Source of the DNA: Nemophila menziesii
Lineage: Eukaryota > Streptophyta > Magnoliopsida > Boraginales > Hydrophyllaceae
Direction of reading: 5' to 3'
NCBI GenBank assembly: GCA_029959085.1
Contig: JARWIR010000003.1
Span: 32,379,505 to 32,443,504 of the forward strand
DNA: 64,000 nt
Shown here piece after piece: positions 35,025-47,828 of this stretch. Both the position numbers and the translations under genes were made by a program. Positions within the stretch are counted from its first letter, which is position 1, and the number at the start of each line of letters is the position of its first letter. Under the pieces are notes generated by a model. It made no database searches. It was not told the DNA's origin and saw only the letters and a list, made by a program, of their open reading frames with translations.

Positions 35025-36608
35025 TTAAGCTTCCATAGTATTTCTTTTCAAAGCTCTCTCCAACCTTGTCTCAAAAGGAGTTGTGTGCCAATTTACTTTC
35101 TTATCCTGCAAATCCATCACAAACACATAAACATTATATAATTGTCTAATTATCACTTAACTGAGTACTCACCTCTCTGTATTTGCTGTTTGTATTTGGT
35201 ATGCCTTTAAAAGAAGAGACTGAGTTGGAATCATTTGCTGAGTCATCTGTGTTGGTCCAATATGACCCAACAGTACCTATAATAGGCATATCATCAGGGC
35301 TTCGATTCGGTGATTTCTTAGGAGATAATTTTGGTGATAAGTGTTTCAGCTCTTCAACTGTTAATGCACCTAATATAGGTCTATCTTCCCAACTTATAAC
35401 TGAATTTGACCCACTATAATTTGGAGAAACTAACCAATTCGAAAGACTCGCATCAACACATATTTCTTGCTTTGAATTCTTATGTTTTTGCTCTAACAAA
35501 ATACGAGGAGGTGTTTCTAAGTTTTCATTAGAGTTTTCCTTTTGTGTATATTTCACAGTTTTCCATTGAGTTAAATTCTCAACTGGATTGAGAACAGAAT
35601 CGATATAAACACTTGTATCTCTTACATTATCCTTTGCTTCAGTTTCTTGATCGGACAAGTTAACTGCTTTAAATGGTTCAGACTCTTCACTTGAAGTTCT
35701 AACATCATCAAAATCATCATGCTCTTCTTCAGGTTCATCATCACTTTCTCTGCAATTCTGATACCTATGATTTAAAGGATATGCTCCGGTAATCGAAAAG
35801 ACTGAATCGTTTGCAGAACTCAAATTATCCTTTGCATTAGATTTGTTTATGTTTGGCAAAGATTCAGTACTTATTGAAACAGGCTCGTACCCTGTAATGT
35901 TTGAATTAAATGTAACCTTCTTTCTAGGACTAGAGCTTAAATCCTCCTCATGCTCATTTCTACAGGGAAAAAATAAGCAAAAAAACATTTAAAGATCAGA
36001 AAATAAAAGTTTGAATTTTGAGATTGAACAAACTTGATTACTCACCTCAAATCCGTAACCAAATCAATAGGAGATTTTTCAATTTCTGGTGTACATTGTT
36101 CTGTAAAAGTAGTAGATGGAGTAGGGTTCGGAATTTCATCCCTCTGTAACACAACAAACGAAGCAAATTATTAGTGAATTTGAGCTCCATTTGTTACTAA
36201 AATCAATATAAGATTACTAAAAATATTGTTTACCCCTTTTATTCTAATTTTAGTTTATGAATCGCACAAAATTCCAATTAAAATTACCCTTGAATAAATT
36301 CAAATCAGTAAAAAGACCCTCTTTTCTTCAATAAAAATCACAAACTAATATACACAAGCTAAAGATCACAAACTGATATACACAAGCAAAAATTTCATCC
36401 TAATTTGAGCAATATCTAGAAAGGGTCGATTTTGATAATATATTTCTCGCATTCTTCTCTTGATATACCCGGTCATATTCTCTTGAAATTTATAAATGAT
36501 GAAAGAATTAAGCTACAAAATACGAAGGCTTACTTGGAATTTAGGGATAATCTTGTTCTTCTTATTCCTGCGTTTAGAACCACCAAAACAGACAAGAAAA
36601 CAGCCCAT
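35025..36608 (-). CDS. JASON: JASON-family protein, four exons
   Basis: On the minus strand, exons at 36608-36534, 36143-36046, 35959-35173 and 35105-35025 join in frame at GT-AG sites to give about 346 residues. The protein begins MGCFLVCFGGSKRR, like known JASON proteins (MGCFFGCF), and the N-terminal Gly-Cys could be lipid-modified. The middle is acidic and Ser-rich. The conserved C-terminus includes SWEDRPILGALTVEELK, a second MPIIGTVGSYW motif, GIPNTNSKYRE and, across the last intron, the NWHTTPFETRLERAL motif. In Arabidopsis JASON acts at male meiosis II: it keeps the organelle band and spindles apart, and its loss gives unreduced pollen. The N-terminus is known to direct it to Golgi. 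All exon joins keep phase and no lesion is visible, so this looks like a working host gene. Confidence 0.9.
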
Positions 36609-37726
36609 TTGTGCAAGAAAAGATAAAAGTATAATTCGAAGTTGAATAGTGTTGTTGAGAAACCCTTAATGAGGTTTAAGGGTTTTCATGTTTGAATATA
36701 GTGAGTGGAGAGCGGGAAAGGAGCGTCTGAAAAGTGAAAAGACTGAATAAAAAATTGGTGAGGACAAGAACTAAAACGTTCAACTTTTCTGGGATGTAGG
36801 GGCTGTGTTCGAATTTTTTTTTTCTTTTTTTTTTTGTTATGGGGGTTTGAAAAAGTGACCGTTACAATTGGGACTTGAAGATGAAAACGTGTTATATTGT
36901 GTATCCCCTTTTTTTTACGGGGGAATAATTATTAACCGCCCCCCAACATTGGAACTTCAAAAAAAAAGCCTTCTAGTTAATGATACAGTTAGAACGTAAC
37001 TAGTGTATGTGTAAATACAAAAAAGCCCTCACATTTATCTTCTCTCTCCATTCACGTGGGAAGTCAAATCGGCAGTCCAATACCTTTTTGTAGACCCATA
37101 CAGTGAACAGGTTCAGACCAAAACAAAAACACAATATAGGTATTGGTTTTGGTAGTGAGAAACCTCACTGTGGGAAGAGAAAAAACCCTCTCTACAAAAA
37201 CGTGCACAATAGACTGAACAAAGCAAGGCGGTGGGTTGTAACCTCAACTAGTAACCATTTACTGAAGATCCATTGAAAGGTTAGTTTGTTAATGCCTCTT
37301 GTATACTTCTGTTATTCTTCTCCTAGTGTAGATTAAACGTGTTCTATATGTTATGGATGAGATGGTATAGTCTACACTATAGTCCGTCTAGAAATATGTA
37401 TACATGTATGAACATCATCGAGACCTATGTAGAACAAATGCTGAAAACAGTGATAGAAATACACAAACTATCTTGATGTGTCTGTACTATTGTGTGCAAG
37501 TAGTTTGTTCGCAAAAGCCCATGTAGAAAAAATGATGGTGTAAGCGGATAATATATGTGTGTGCACAAACTGCTGTGTATGTACATATACAGTATGTTTG
37601 TCTTCGGACAACTTAATTAGAGTATATGTTAGTTGGTCTGTACCAGGTAGTCTAACGACTAATGTTCATACTTATATAGTCTGATCTACTAAGTACTGAT
37701 GGTTTGTCTGGATGCGATGCAGATAG
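36609..37726. promoter_or_regulatory. Divergent region between JASON and U1, with the U1 leader intron
   Basis: Upstream sequence for both genes. The U1 leader exon appears to end at CATTGAAAG (37279), and a leader intron runs 37280-37722, ending GATGCAG four bases before the U1 ATG. Near 36922 the sequence GGGGGAATAATTATTAACC resembles a MULE terminal repeat and might be the left end of the 18-kb block, but no partner is confirmed. No clear TATA box for U1. Confidence 0.45.
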
Positions 37727-40700
37727 ATGAAGATCCCGAAGGGAACACTTCAGACAGTGGCCACAGTGTTCACTGACAACAAAATCCCGCCCAATTACAT
37801 GGATGAACTCAAATGCTCGCCTTTCTATCAATTATTCCTAGGGCTGTACAATATGGAAGGGGACCGGAAACTAGCTAAACATGAAAGCCATATGGACGAC
37901 ATCCTACGTACGTATGATAAAACTAGGGGGGCTTTTGTGCTTGGAGGAGAAGAAATCAGGATAACAGGTAATGACGTGCGTTTGATCATGGGGGTTGAGG
38001 GAGGGAGTACGAGAATTCCGAAATACAAAAAAGGCGAAGAAGAACCGTCGAAGTGGTTTCGGAAACATTTCCCAGGTACGACAACGGGCCGTCTTGAGTT
38101 TAAAGTGCTAAAGAGATTAATAACGAAGAGTATTCGGAAGAAGAACAACCCGGCATACTTAAGGACGTTTATTAAGTGCATGAACATTCTGACACTAACG
38201 TCCCTGTTTTACCCTTCGACATCCGCTCGAGCAACACAGTGGCACGTGTATATATCGGAGGATATAGACAAAATGAAGGAATACAATTGGGCAGACCACA
38301 TAGCAGAGGCGGTTATGCAAGTACCAGAAGGAATAGGGTCCGGGTGCTGCACGATCTTGTTGGTAAGTGATTAATCTATACTTGTATAAAGCTTCTACTG
38401 TAAAATATTTAATGGATTGATGTTGTAAAATGACAGCCGTGGTTTTGCGAGCATGTTAAGAAGTCGCGCATGAAACCAGTTGTTGAAGATGCCATCCCAC
38501 GTTTGTTCAAGTGGATTAATGTTGTTCCACCCGTACGTTTCCGCACAGAGGTTATAGAGAGGTTAAACAGTAGAAGGGTAAGCCGATAAGATTAGTTTAT
38601 AAAAAGGAATCCTCTGGTTTGCATAAGTGATTGTAATAATATGCTTTGACAGGTACGTACCTTTGATCTACGGCCTACTAGCGCAGAGGTTGAAACATTA
38701 AGACTAGATTTGTCAACATTCACAAGAAGGGGCGCCGAGGTCAGTGCGGCAAATGTGGCAACTGGTGATGGTGGTGAGACAATTGATTTGATGAGATCAA
38801 GATTGAAGGAAGAGTTAGAGAAGGAGAGGCAAAGCAGTGTTGGACTGAAAAGGCAGCTTGAAGAGGTCAGCCGCGAAAACAAGCGTCTAAAGGAAGAGGT
38901 TGCTATGTTAACTAGGAAGGGACCTAGAGAGGATAAGGGAAAAGGTGTCATTGGTATAGAAGATGGGAACTTAATTGGTGGTGTTAGTAGTGGTGGGAAT
39001 CAGCTACATGCAAATGAAGGTAGTTCTACTGTAGCGGGAGTTGTCGATAAGCGAGTGCCGGTTGAGGGTAATTTGATACCAGGTAACAGTGGGGTGGAGG
39101 ATGGATTGTGTGTGGAAATAGGAGACAAAGCGAATTGTAGTGTGGACAGGTCAAACAAAGTGGTGTCCGGAAATAGGACATCCGAGAGTGGTGGAATTGA
39201 TACAAACTTGTGGATTACTGATGGGCCAGACGGGGAAGAGGGTGATGCGCGTCAGTATACGGAGGAGAGTGAGAACGAAGCAGGAACAGGCGCAGACTTG
39301 ATGGAAAGCGCAGACTATGAGGTGCCTCTGACAAGACTGGTCAATAAAATTGCTGAAATACACCTTGAATTTGAACCGGAGAGGATGGCCGCCGGTAATA
39401 GTGTGACTAGAAAGGTCCAGACGAATAATGGTCTGGACAGTAATGAGCAGAAAGTAGATGGGCTAGAGTGTACAATGCCATCGGAGAAGATATCGGAAAA
39501 ACCTGCTGTGGAATGTAGTCACGTAGAGGGAGGTGAATGTAAGGATGTGGTTACAGATAAAGGGACAAGTTATGGTGAGACAAATGTGGAAAAGGATGTT
39601 GATGGAAGCACAACCGTTTCAGATGGTGATGAGGCTCTAATAGATAGTGAAGACGAGGACGTTCCGCTAACACAACTAGTGAACAAGATAGTTGATTCGG
39701 CCGGGTCTGTGATTGTTGAGAAAAAAAGAAGTTCGATGGTTGAACGTATAAAAGTTGCTGACCGGGAAAAGAGGAGAAAAGCACTAGGTGAGGAATTCAT
39801 TACAGGGCAGACTCCAAAACGTCGGAAGTTTAGGCCACTATCGGTGGAACCAGCAGATGATACAAATAATGAGCTTCAAGATATAGTATCTGATGGTACA
39901 CGGGTAACCGGAGAAAATCAGGTGGACATTCGTGTGTGCGAGTTGCCTAAAGGACAATCAAACGCAACAGAAGGTATGGCAGATAAAGTAATCAATGATG
40001 CTGTTGTTGTGGGTGAAAGGATTGGTAAAGAGGATGAGATCATCGAAAGTGCAAAACAAGCTGAGCAAGGGGAAACTGAGATACACACTACTGCAAAAGA
40101 GTTTGAAGTTGTGACGTTGGGGGATGCAGTAAACAGTCCTGTTGATAGGGAGAATGTAGAGACACCGGGGTCGACCATGGTAGTAAGTTCAAAGGAGAGA
40201 TATGTGAAGGCAGATAAAGAAACAACAGTTGAGGTGGATGTGGGTGAAGGTAGTGTTCAATATCAGAATGAAGTGGAGCGAGTCAAAGATAATGTTGCTG
40301 TGTGTTTAGATAAAGAAAAAACTGCCAAAAAAGGTGGTCGTTTGGACATCGAACGAGTAGGTGACATAAGGGGGGATATTCAGCGTAACGATGAACTAAT
40401 GTCAGGAGTCGAAGGCATTGATACAATAAATGGTGTTACGGTAGATCAATTGGAAACAGATAAGTTGGTCGTCGGTGAAGGTAGTGGTAAAGATGCGGTT
40501 GTCATGGAAAGGGATAACAAAAAAATGGCGGGTTGTATGGAGAAGGAGAAAGGTAACAAAAAGATTGGCGGTGTGAAGATAGGGGTGGTCCGTAAAGTAA
40601 GCGATGTTATACAACAGAAAGCTGACATAGCTTCGAAGGTGGGGCAAACACGTAACATGAAGGACAAAGAAAACGATTTGGATGAGGATAAACCACAAGA

Positions 40701-41739
40701 AAAGGAAAATGTTGCAAGTGATGAAGACTTAGAGGTACTACTAAAGATAAAGAGCCGTTTATCTGGCTCGACAGTTGTTTGGAAGCAGGACAGGTTGGAA
40801 GTTAGTGTAGATCACTGTTTGCTGCTGTCTGGACAGGAGCGGGTGAAATGGCAGGTACGAAGTACTATTAGGTATAGTCTAATATTTCATGTCTGGTGAG
40901 TGTTGTCTGGACAGATAGGTATATACTTTATATGTCTGTGCAGTATATTACGTACATATTTCAATAATCTGTAATGTACGGGGCAGTGTTCGTGGTGTGT
41001 TTGTTTTATATAACATATCTGCTGATGATGATTTTGTATTATCAGGTAATTGATGTTGTTATGAAAGCGTGGCATGCAATAAGTGCTGAAAAGTTAGGCG
41101 ACAAATGGTGTATGTACTTGGAAAGCCGCACATTCGTAAGTATTTACTTCTGCTTACGTCTGAGCATATATTCTGGTTATTTTCTGCGTATGTGCTTAAT
41201 TGTTTGGTTTGCAGCACAAGAGGGAGGATGATTCCAACGATGCGTTAGCTGAAGTGTACAGCAGGTGTGGGCAACTATTCAAAACCCATAGTTATGTGTT
41301 GATTCCGCTGAGCACTAAGGTGGAAAAAGCGACAGTATGGAGTTTGGTGGTATACAACAAAAAAAGCCACACGTTCGAACATTTCAAATCAGTGAAGGAG
41401 ACAAATGAGCCTAATGATCTTGCCAAGGCGGCTGAGCAGAAGTCCAGGAAGTGGGTGAAGAGGCTTATGAGGAATGCTTTCAAAGACGATGACGCAAACA
41501 AAGAGCCGTCAAGATATAAGAAGAACAAAGCTAGCTTGAACTACAAAGCAAGAACATGGGAAGATTCTGGGATTTACATTTTGCTTTGTATGAATGAGTA
41601 TTTGAATGGCGAACAATTTACAGGGACGTACAAGATAAAGGAGTTCCGTGACATGCGGAGCTATATTGTGGAGAGCTTGATGTCGGACAAGCACACAACT
41701 GACATTGTATTGAAAGCTGTCAACAGGCTAAAAAAGTAG
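37727..41739 (+). CDS. U1: pseudo-Ulp1 family protein, five coding exons
   Basis: Exons 37727-38362, 38437-38577, 38653-40854, 41046-41135 and 41215-41739 join at GT-AG sites, all in phase 0, giving about 1,197 residues. Exons 1-2 encode a plant transposon-associated N-terminal domain (FVLGGEEIRITGNDVRLIMG, YNWADHIAEAV, AIPRLFKW). Exon 3 starts with a coiled coil (about residues 285-335), then a long acidic disordered region with two copies of VPLTxLVNKI (near 39320 and 39661) and a basic KRRKFR patch. Exons 4-5 end in a domain with the Ulp1/C48 layout. The catalytic His is Val (TVWSLVVY), the Asp is Lys (HFKS) and the Cys is Ser (EDSGIYILL), so SUMO protease activity is not expected. First of three tandem paralogues. 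Function unknown. Confidence 0.82.
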
Positions 41740-43129
41740 CTATGTAATGTGTGTTTTTTTGAAGGTTGACCATTTATGTAAGAAACTGGGTTTATTATCT
41801 TGTTTTGAGAGTTTGTAATGTGATTAAGTAAACAGAATTTGATTCACATTAGTTTTTGGGATTTATCATGTTATTGGATTTCAATATGATTAAGTATAAG
41901 ATATGTTATTAAATAATTGGGTTAAAAGATAAACAATAGAATACGTAAGGCATGGCCTGTCTGTTGGAGATGGACTGAATGTCTATGACTTATAAGTAAG
42001 ACATATACTGTATATTGATTATGGATAAGTAAGGGAAAGTAGGCTAAGTATTTAATACAGGAATGTGTATTGTACAAGTTAATTAGTTGACAATTGAGGT
42101 ATGGGAATATAAGGATATTGATGGTGTGTTTATCAGTTACAAATGTAGACAGTGTTCAGTTCAGACTGTTGTGTATGTACGTACTAGTATAAGGTTGTAT
42201 CGACTAACCAGAAAGCTAGTGGCACGTCCGGGTGGATATGTCATACGTAATAAAGTCTGTACGTAAGTGGCCGTCCAATAGTGTCTGTATATTATAGATC
42301 ATTATGTGTAGAGAATAAAATAATAATAAAAAGAGACAGTACGACTAAAACCGACAGACAACATTAACACATGTCAAGCGTATTAGAGATCCGTTAACAG
42401 ATCCCAAAGTGCCACGTCAGATATTTTTTATCTGTATAAATACTGATTGTGAATCTTGAAATACTTTTATATTACTAGCATTCAAAGAAGGAGACTGAAG
42501 AAATATCAAAAGCTATTCTAGAGAGCAGCAGATGTGGTAAAGAAGAAGGCATCAAGTAATCTCATCGTGTACACCACCCAAATCTTAGGTAAACAGTGTT
42601 ATGAATAACAAATAAAATGGCAGACGTTTCAAAAACAGGTAGAGTGTTCATACACTAAGGTGCATACCGTGATAAATAACATTGTGTCAAAAAGGTCAGC
42701 CTTTTGAGAAGTATATCCATGTATGTAGTATATAATTTTGTCTGCCAGTAATGTTAGTGTAAGTAAAATATATTGATAATGTATTGGAGTGTGTGAAGTA
42801 TGTTGTTTGTAATCTTGTCACAAAGGCAGATATGCAAATGTATATAATAAAAAGCTAGACACGACTGTCTGTACCTAGCTGGTCTGTTACGTACATTAGG
42901 CGTTATATGCATTTTAATTCGCGTTCAGTCGGTGTACGTAGTGTTATTTACTAGGGCGATGGCTGTGTGTTGTATTAGTAAGAAATAAGGCCGCATATGT
43001 AAACCTTTGCTTTAAGTTTGCAACACATCCCAGACAGAGTGTGCTGTACATGATATGTCCAGCCCCATTACAGTCGAACTTTACGCTATCGAGTATGGAC
43101 TAACAAACTTGTATGTAGGTTAACGGAAG
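41740..43129 (+). promoter_or_regulatory. Intergenic region and leader of U2
   Basis: TATAAATA at 42435-42442 is a good TATA box. A leader exon then runs from about 42470 to 42588 (AATCTTAG), and a leader intron 42589-43118 ends GTATGTAG eleven bases before the U2 ATG. GTCTGTAC octamers occur at 42255 and 42867. No other gene. Confidence 0.6.
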
Positions 43130-46100
43130 ATGTCTGGACAACGATGTACGCTGGGTAATGTTCTAGGAGTGTTGAGGGATCCAAATGTAACACCTGACCA
43201 TATTGACTCATGTTCTGCATCACCATTCTACGGACTGTTCCGTAAACTATACGAAGTGCGTGATGAGGCGGATAATTGGGAACAGTCCAACCTACTTATA
43301 AGTGAATTAGTCTCTACATACGATGACAAAGCAAGGGCGTATGTTATTGGGGGTGTTGAGATGAAGGTAACAAGCAGAGATGTTAGTTTGATAATGGGAG
43401 TTGAAGGGGGTGACGAGTCAGTACCAACAACTGATATGTCGAACGGGGCGGGTACACCTTGGTTTATTCGAACTTTCAAGGGTGTTGGAGTGGGAGGGTT
43501 GCTGCAACAGACTGTGGAAGAGATGCTGCACAAAATAGTGGCATCCCCGCAATGTGAAGATGGATATGGAAACTTCGTGCGGCTAATGAATATTCTTGCA
43601 CTATCGACCATCTTTTACCCGGCTAGCTTCGGACGTGTAACACAATGGCATGTGAGTGTGTCGGAGGACATTTCGAAATTACGGATTTATGATTGGTCTA
43701 CCCACATAGCAGATTTTATGATGCGGCCCGTGAAGGCACGCGGGAAGGGTTGTTGCATATTACTAATAGTAAGTGCGTTCATTCATTGTAATGGGAGTTC
43801 GCTCCCTACAAATTATGTTATTAACGTTCACAGTTTCCTGTTTTACACAGCCGTGGTTTTATGAGCGTATAACCAACACAGGTGTGGTGTCAACAAAGCC
43901 GGATGCGATACCAAGGCTATTCAAGTGGAATATTACTGAATGCCCAACATATTTCAGAAGAAACATACTTGAAAGGATAACAAAAGAAATGGTTAGTACT
44001 GACTGTAACGAAATTTCCATTATATTGCAACACTATCTAATAGCACAGTTTGCAGGTAAATACAGGTGACCTATTATTGAGCGGATACGAAGCTTTATAC
44101 CTAATAGATGACAAGGTCGACGCTTCGATAAAAAGGGTATGCATATATGACGTGCGTAATGGAGAAAATGTCGATACGTATGAATCGGAAATGTGTGGTA
44201 CAGTGCACTACATAAGCTCATCCGGCGATGAGTCAGACTGTGGTGTGCAGCCTGGACAGCGCATGCCAAGCCAACCTACCGATGCAGGTGGGTGGGATGT
44301 TGTAGTGCCTGAATCGCCAAATGTGATAGGGAGCAGTTACAACTTGGACATGATTAGACTGGCCGTACGAAGCGAAGTAAATAATCTGAAGCAGATGATG
44401 TCCAACGATAAGGCAACCAATGAAACACTGAAGAAAGAGGTCGAGTCGTTAACCAGACGAAACATTGCGCTAGAAAGTGAGTGTGCTAGGTTAAATAAGC
44501 TTATCAGCTCGTTCGAAAAGCAAAAGTCTGAAAACAACGGACTACACCAGGGGGTTGAGACTCGTGATTTGAACGTGGAAGGTTCAGAAGTAAAAGAATA
44601 TCATCAAATGAGTCTTGGTTTGAAATGCAAGACTATGGGCATGGAGGAGGCTGGTCTATACGTAAGCGATGTAGATGCAGATTGGGTTGCAGACTTAACG
44701 TCAATAGTTGATGTTGTAGAGCAACCTTTTGTTACGCCGGATAAAGTTTTTAGGTGTTTCGATGATGTTGAAGAACCACCCGTTCATGCTGCCTTTGAAT
44801 TAGAAGGGGTGAAGCTGAAGAGCGAGACAGTTGAGCCGGATAAACTATGTACACCGACAAACCTTATGTCAGTATTCGGTGCGGTTTCAGGTGCTGAAGG
44901 AAGTGGATTATCGGTGGAGGACGTGGGGAATAGCGTCGATGGGTCGGAGGTGATTAATACAGATCGTGTTCGTGTGGAGGCGGAGAACAGAGATTTGAAT
45001 GTGTCTGGACTACGTAGTGTGGGTTTACCAACATTTGATCTTGGAATTGTCACACCGGAAGGTGCACGACCAAACAAAAAGGTGTCACAGGTAAGCAGTG
45101 AAAGTGTGAAGGAAATTGAAGGAAAGGAGCATTCCACCAAGGTTTATAGAAGGAAGGCTGAGGCTGTGATGAAGGTCAAGATTGAGAGTATGGATGACGT
45201 AAAACTATGCAACCCATCATATATGGTTTCCAATGTCAACCAAGCGGATAGCAAAACAGTAAACTGTAACATGTCTGTACAGATGTGTCCGTTAAGCGAG
45301 GTACCGGTTTTAAGGAGTAGTCGTGAAGATAATGTGTTTTCTGACCTGACAAACCTGTGTACAGATGTTCAGTGTGACGTTGGATTAAAAGATTTAGATA
45401 TGGAAAAGGAAAAAAAAACAACAAAGTTGGTGGACATCAGTGTGCTTAATTTGGACAACGCACAACAAGTGGAACACAGTACTACAATTGGAGTAACAAG
45501 TGAGGATGATAATGTACCATTATCAGTATTAGCAGCTAGGTTGATTGCAAGACGCGACTTGAATACGAAAGAAAATCTGCCGGCAAACATTAGTATAGGT
45601 AGTAGAGTATCCACTTTGAAACGAAAAGCAGCTGTGCGTGATGCGGTTGGTGTGTGTTCGTCTAAAGGACGCATACCGATGTTGGTAGCTGTATTAAAGA
45701 AACCTGGACGACGAGAGCTTTCAAGAGCCACTGTTGCCAGACATTCTGATACAAGTGTACTACAACGAATTCACGACAGACAACCTGAGAGTACAGTGGT
45801 GGCGATATGTAACAGCGTAAATGTAAACATAAAACATATAATGGATGTAAACAGACAACTCGAAGTGTCATGGCAGGTAGGGTTATGGACAGACTATGTT
45901 GTACAGACACTTGTGTATTAACAGTTGGTTTCCTACCGCGCAGGTACTGGACGCGATATTAAGCACATGGTCAGTGGAGGGTGAAAAGAATTACAATATA
46001 ACAACGGACACAACATTGAAAGTTTGCACAAAATTGACATCACGAACAATGGTATTTTGAATTGTATAAGTAATGTCACTGTATGAAGTAGACATTATAT

Positions 46101-46728
46101 AGGGGTGCTAATCTTTTATATATTTGTTTGGCAGTACTACTACAACAAGGAGTTAGTAGATATGGAGCAAGTGCACGTCATTGAATGTTTACAAAGTGCA
46201 TGCCTCGATTATAAAAGTGTAGTGATTCCCATTCATACAAAAGTGGCGGGGACAACATTCTGGAGTGTCATGATATACGATACACTTGACAGTAGATTCA
46301 TTCACTACTGTTCGCTGAATAAGGATAACGGTGACGTATTCGCATTAACAGCGGAAATGAACGCAAGAAAGCTGTATAATATGTTGCTGAAAAGCGTTTT
46401 CCAAGAGATGTATGCGGAGGAGACAGAGGAAGGACTGGAAAAAATTCATCCCTTCCACGAGGCAGATACAGGGCATAGTAAAGGGATTGTTATGGATTCA
46501 GGAGTGCACGTGCTGCTTTGTGCCAAGGATACATATCACGGAAGTGAAGTGAAGGGCTCGTACAGTGTGAATGAATATAAGAGTATGCGTCGTGATATTG
46601 TTGAGACATTGATGAAGAAGGGGTACCGTACAGAGATAGTGGGCGATGCAAAGTACATGAAGAATACGTTTGCACGTGCCACTAAGACTGCAAGTAAACA
46701 GGGCACTGTGGGCAGAGAGGATAAGTGA
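43130..46728 (+). CDS. U2: pseudo-Ulp1 family protein, five coding exons
   Basis: Exons 43130-43768, 43851-43991, 44056-45876, 45944-46051 and 46135-46728 join in phase 0 to give about 1,100 residues. The N-terminal domain has YVIGGVEMKVTSRDVSLIMG, YDWSTHIADFM, PWFYERI and AIPRLFKW. Exon 3 holds a coiled coil (about residues 355-410) and a disordered region with one VPLSVLAARLIARR motif matching the VPLT motif of U1. The C-terminal Ulp1-like domain reads SVVIPIHTKV...TTFWSVMIYD...FIHYCS...VMDSGVHVLL: His is Phe, the Asp position is Cys and Cys is Ser. No frameshift or stop interrupts the gene. It is more similar in structure than in sequence to U1, so the duplication is old and selection on the layout is likely. 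Confidence 0.82.
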
Positions 46729-47828
46729 TATGTATTTTGAATTAAATATCGACCTGTATTTTAATGTTTTGAGATTCGGGTAGTACTATATTAAAATGTT
46801 AATTCATCCCTCTATTTTAAGTTACGGATCGTAGTGTATTTTGAAACAAATTGCTTAACGTTTGTATTATGAAAATTGATGTTAAAATGCAGATTTGAAT
46901 TGATTTGTTAAAACATGTACTATTTACTTATAGTGATATAGTACACCATACTATATATGTTGAACGTGATGGGCGGGAATGAGTACTAAAAATGTTATGC
47001 ATGACGAATACACGTATAAGGAGCATGATAAGGATGTACCAAATGTACTGTAAGTAATGTTCTGTGCATATGCATTATAATGCTGGATTAGTACACCATT
47101 GAAAGTCCGCATTAAATGCTGATATATTATGTCTGTACACGGGGGTACATGTGAACATATACACGTATTGATACGCAGCCATTGTATCGTCCTGTGGTGT
47201 ATTTGTTGGAACTTTGTGCACAGACTATTTACGTCAGACGTCAGTGAGTTATTAGAGCCGGGTAGTGGCTTATTAGTAATTTTAAAATAATAAGTAATAA
47301 GAAGAAAAACTAAAAAAACGAAATAAACCCATTAAAGGTACGCCCACGTGTGTCATCTTGATACCCACTAATATTGTAGAGGACGGAGACGCTGTTGAGG
47401 GTAGGTGACCACTACAGTATTGCACATTACTCAAAGCATGAAACTCTTACATTGAGGATTAGGCATGACACTCTTACATTCATTACGATAAGGGAGATAA
47501 ACAAAGGGAAGGGTCTTCAGCGAGCAGAAACTGTAGATCGAGGTGTCGGTAAGCATCATCAAGGAAGAAGACAGGTAAGAACCTAGCATCTAAAGAATTT
47601 TTGTGAATTTGTTTCCATGTATGATGTACGGAATTGAAACTTATTCAATAATAGGGTCTAGGGGGGTTATAAAATAGTATGAAATTGATTATTAACCTAT
47701 ATATTGAGTAGATTCGCTTATATAATGGTCAGATCTGTGGTTGATATGGTCATTGAAGAAGTAGTGAGAAAGTTTATGTGTGTTATGTACAGACCTATGT
47801 CATATTTGTGTTTAAATATTTATGCAGA
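46729..47828 (+). promoter_or_regulatory. Intergenic region and leader of U3
   Basis: A leader exon ends at AAGAAGACAG (47574). The leader intron 47575-47827 ends TATGCAG one base before the first U3 ATG. GTCTGTAC lies at 47131 and its complement at 47787. CCACGT boxes are shared with the U2 upstream region (near 42412 and 47345). No TATA box is evident and no other gene is supported. Confidence 0.5.

Noticed and set aside
37727..38362. Treating U exon 1 as a separate short gene
   Set aside because: The frame ends in a donor site, and the same split with a 141-bp second exon occurs in all three paralogues.
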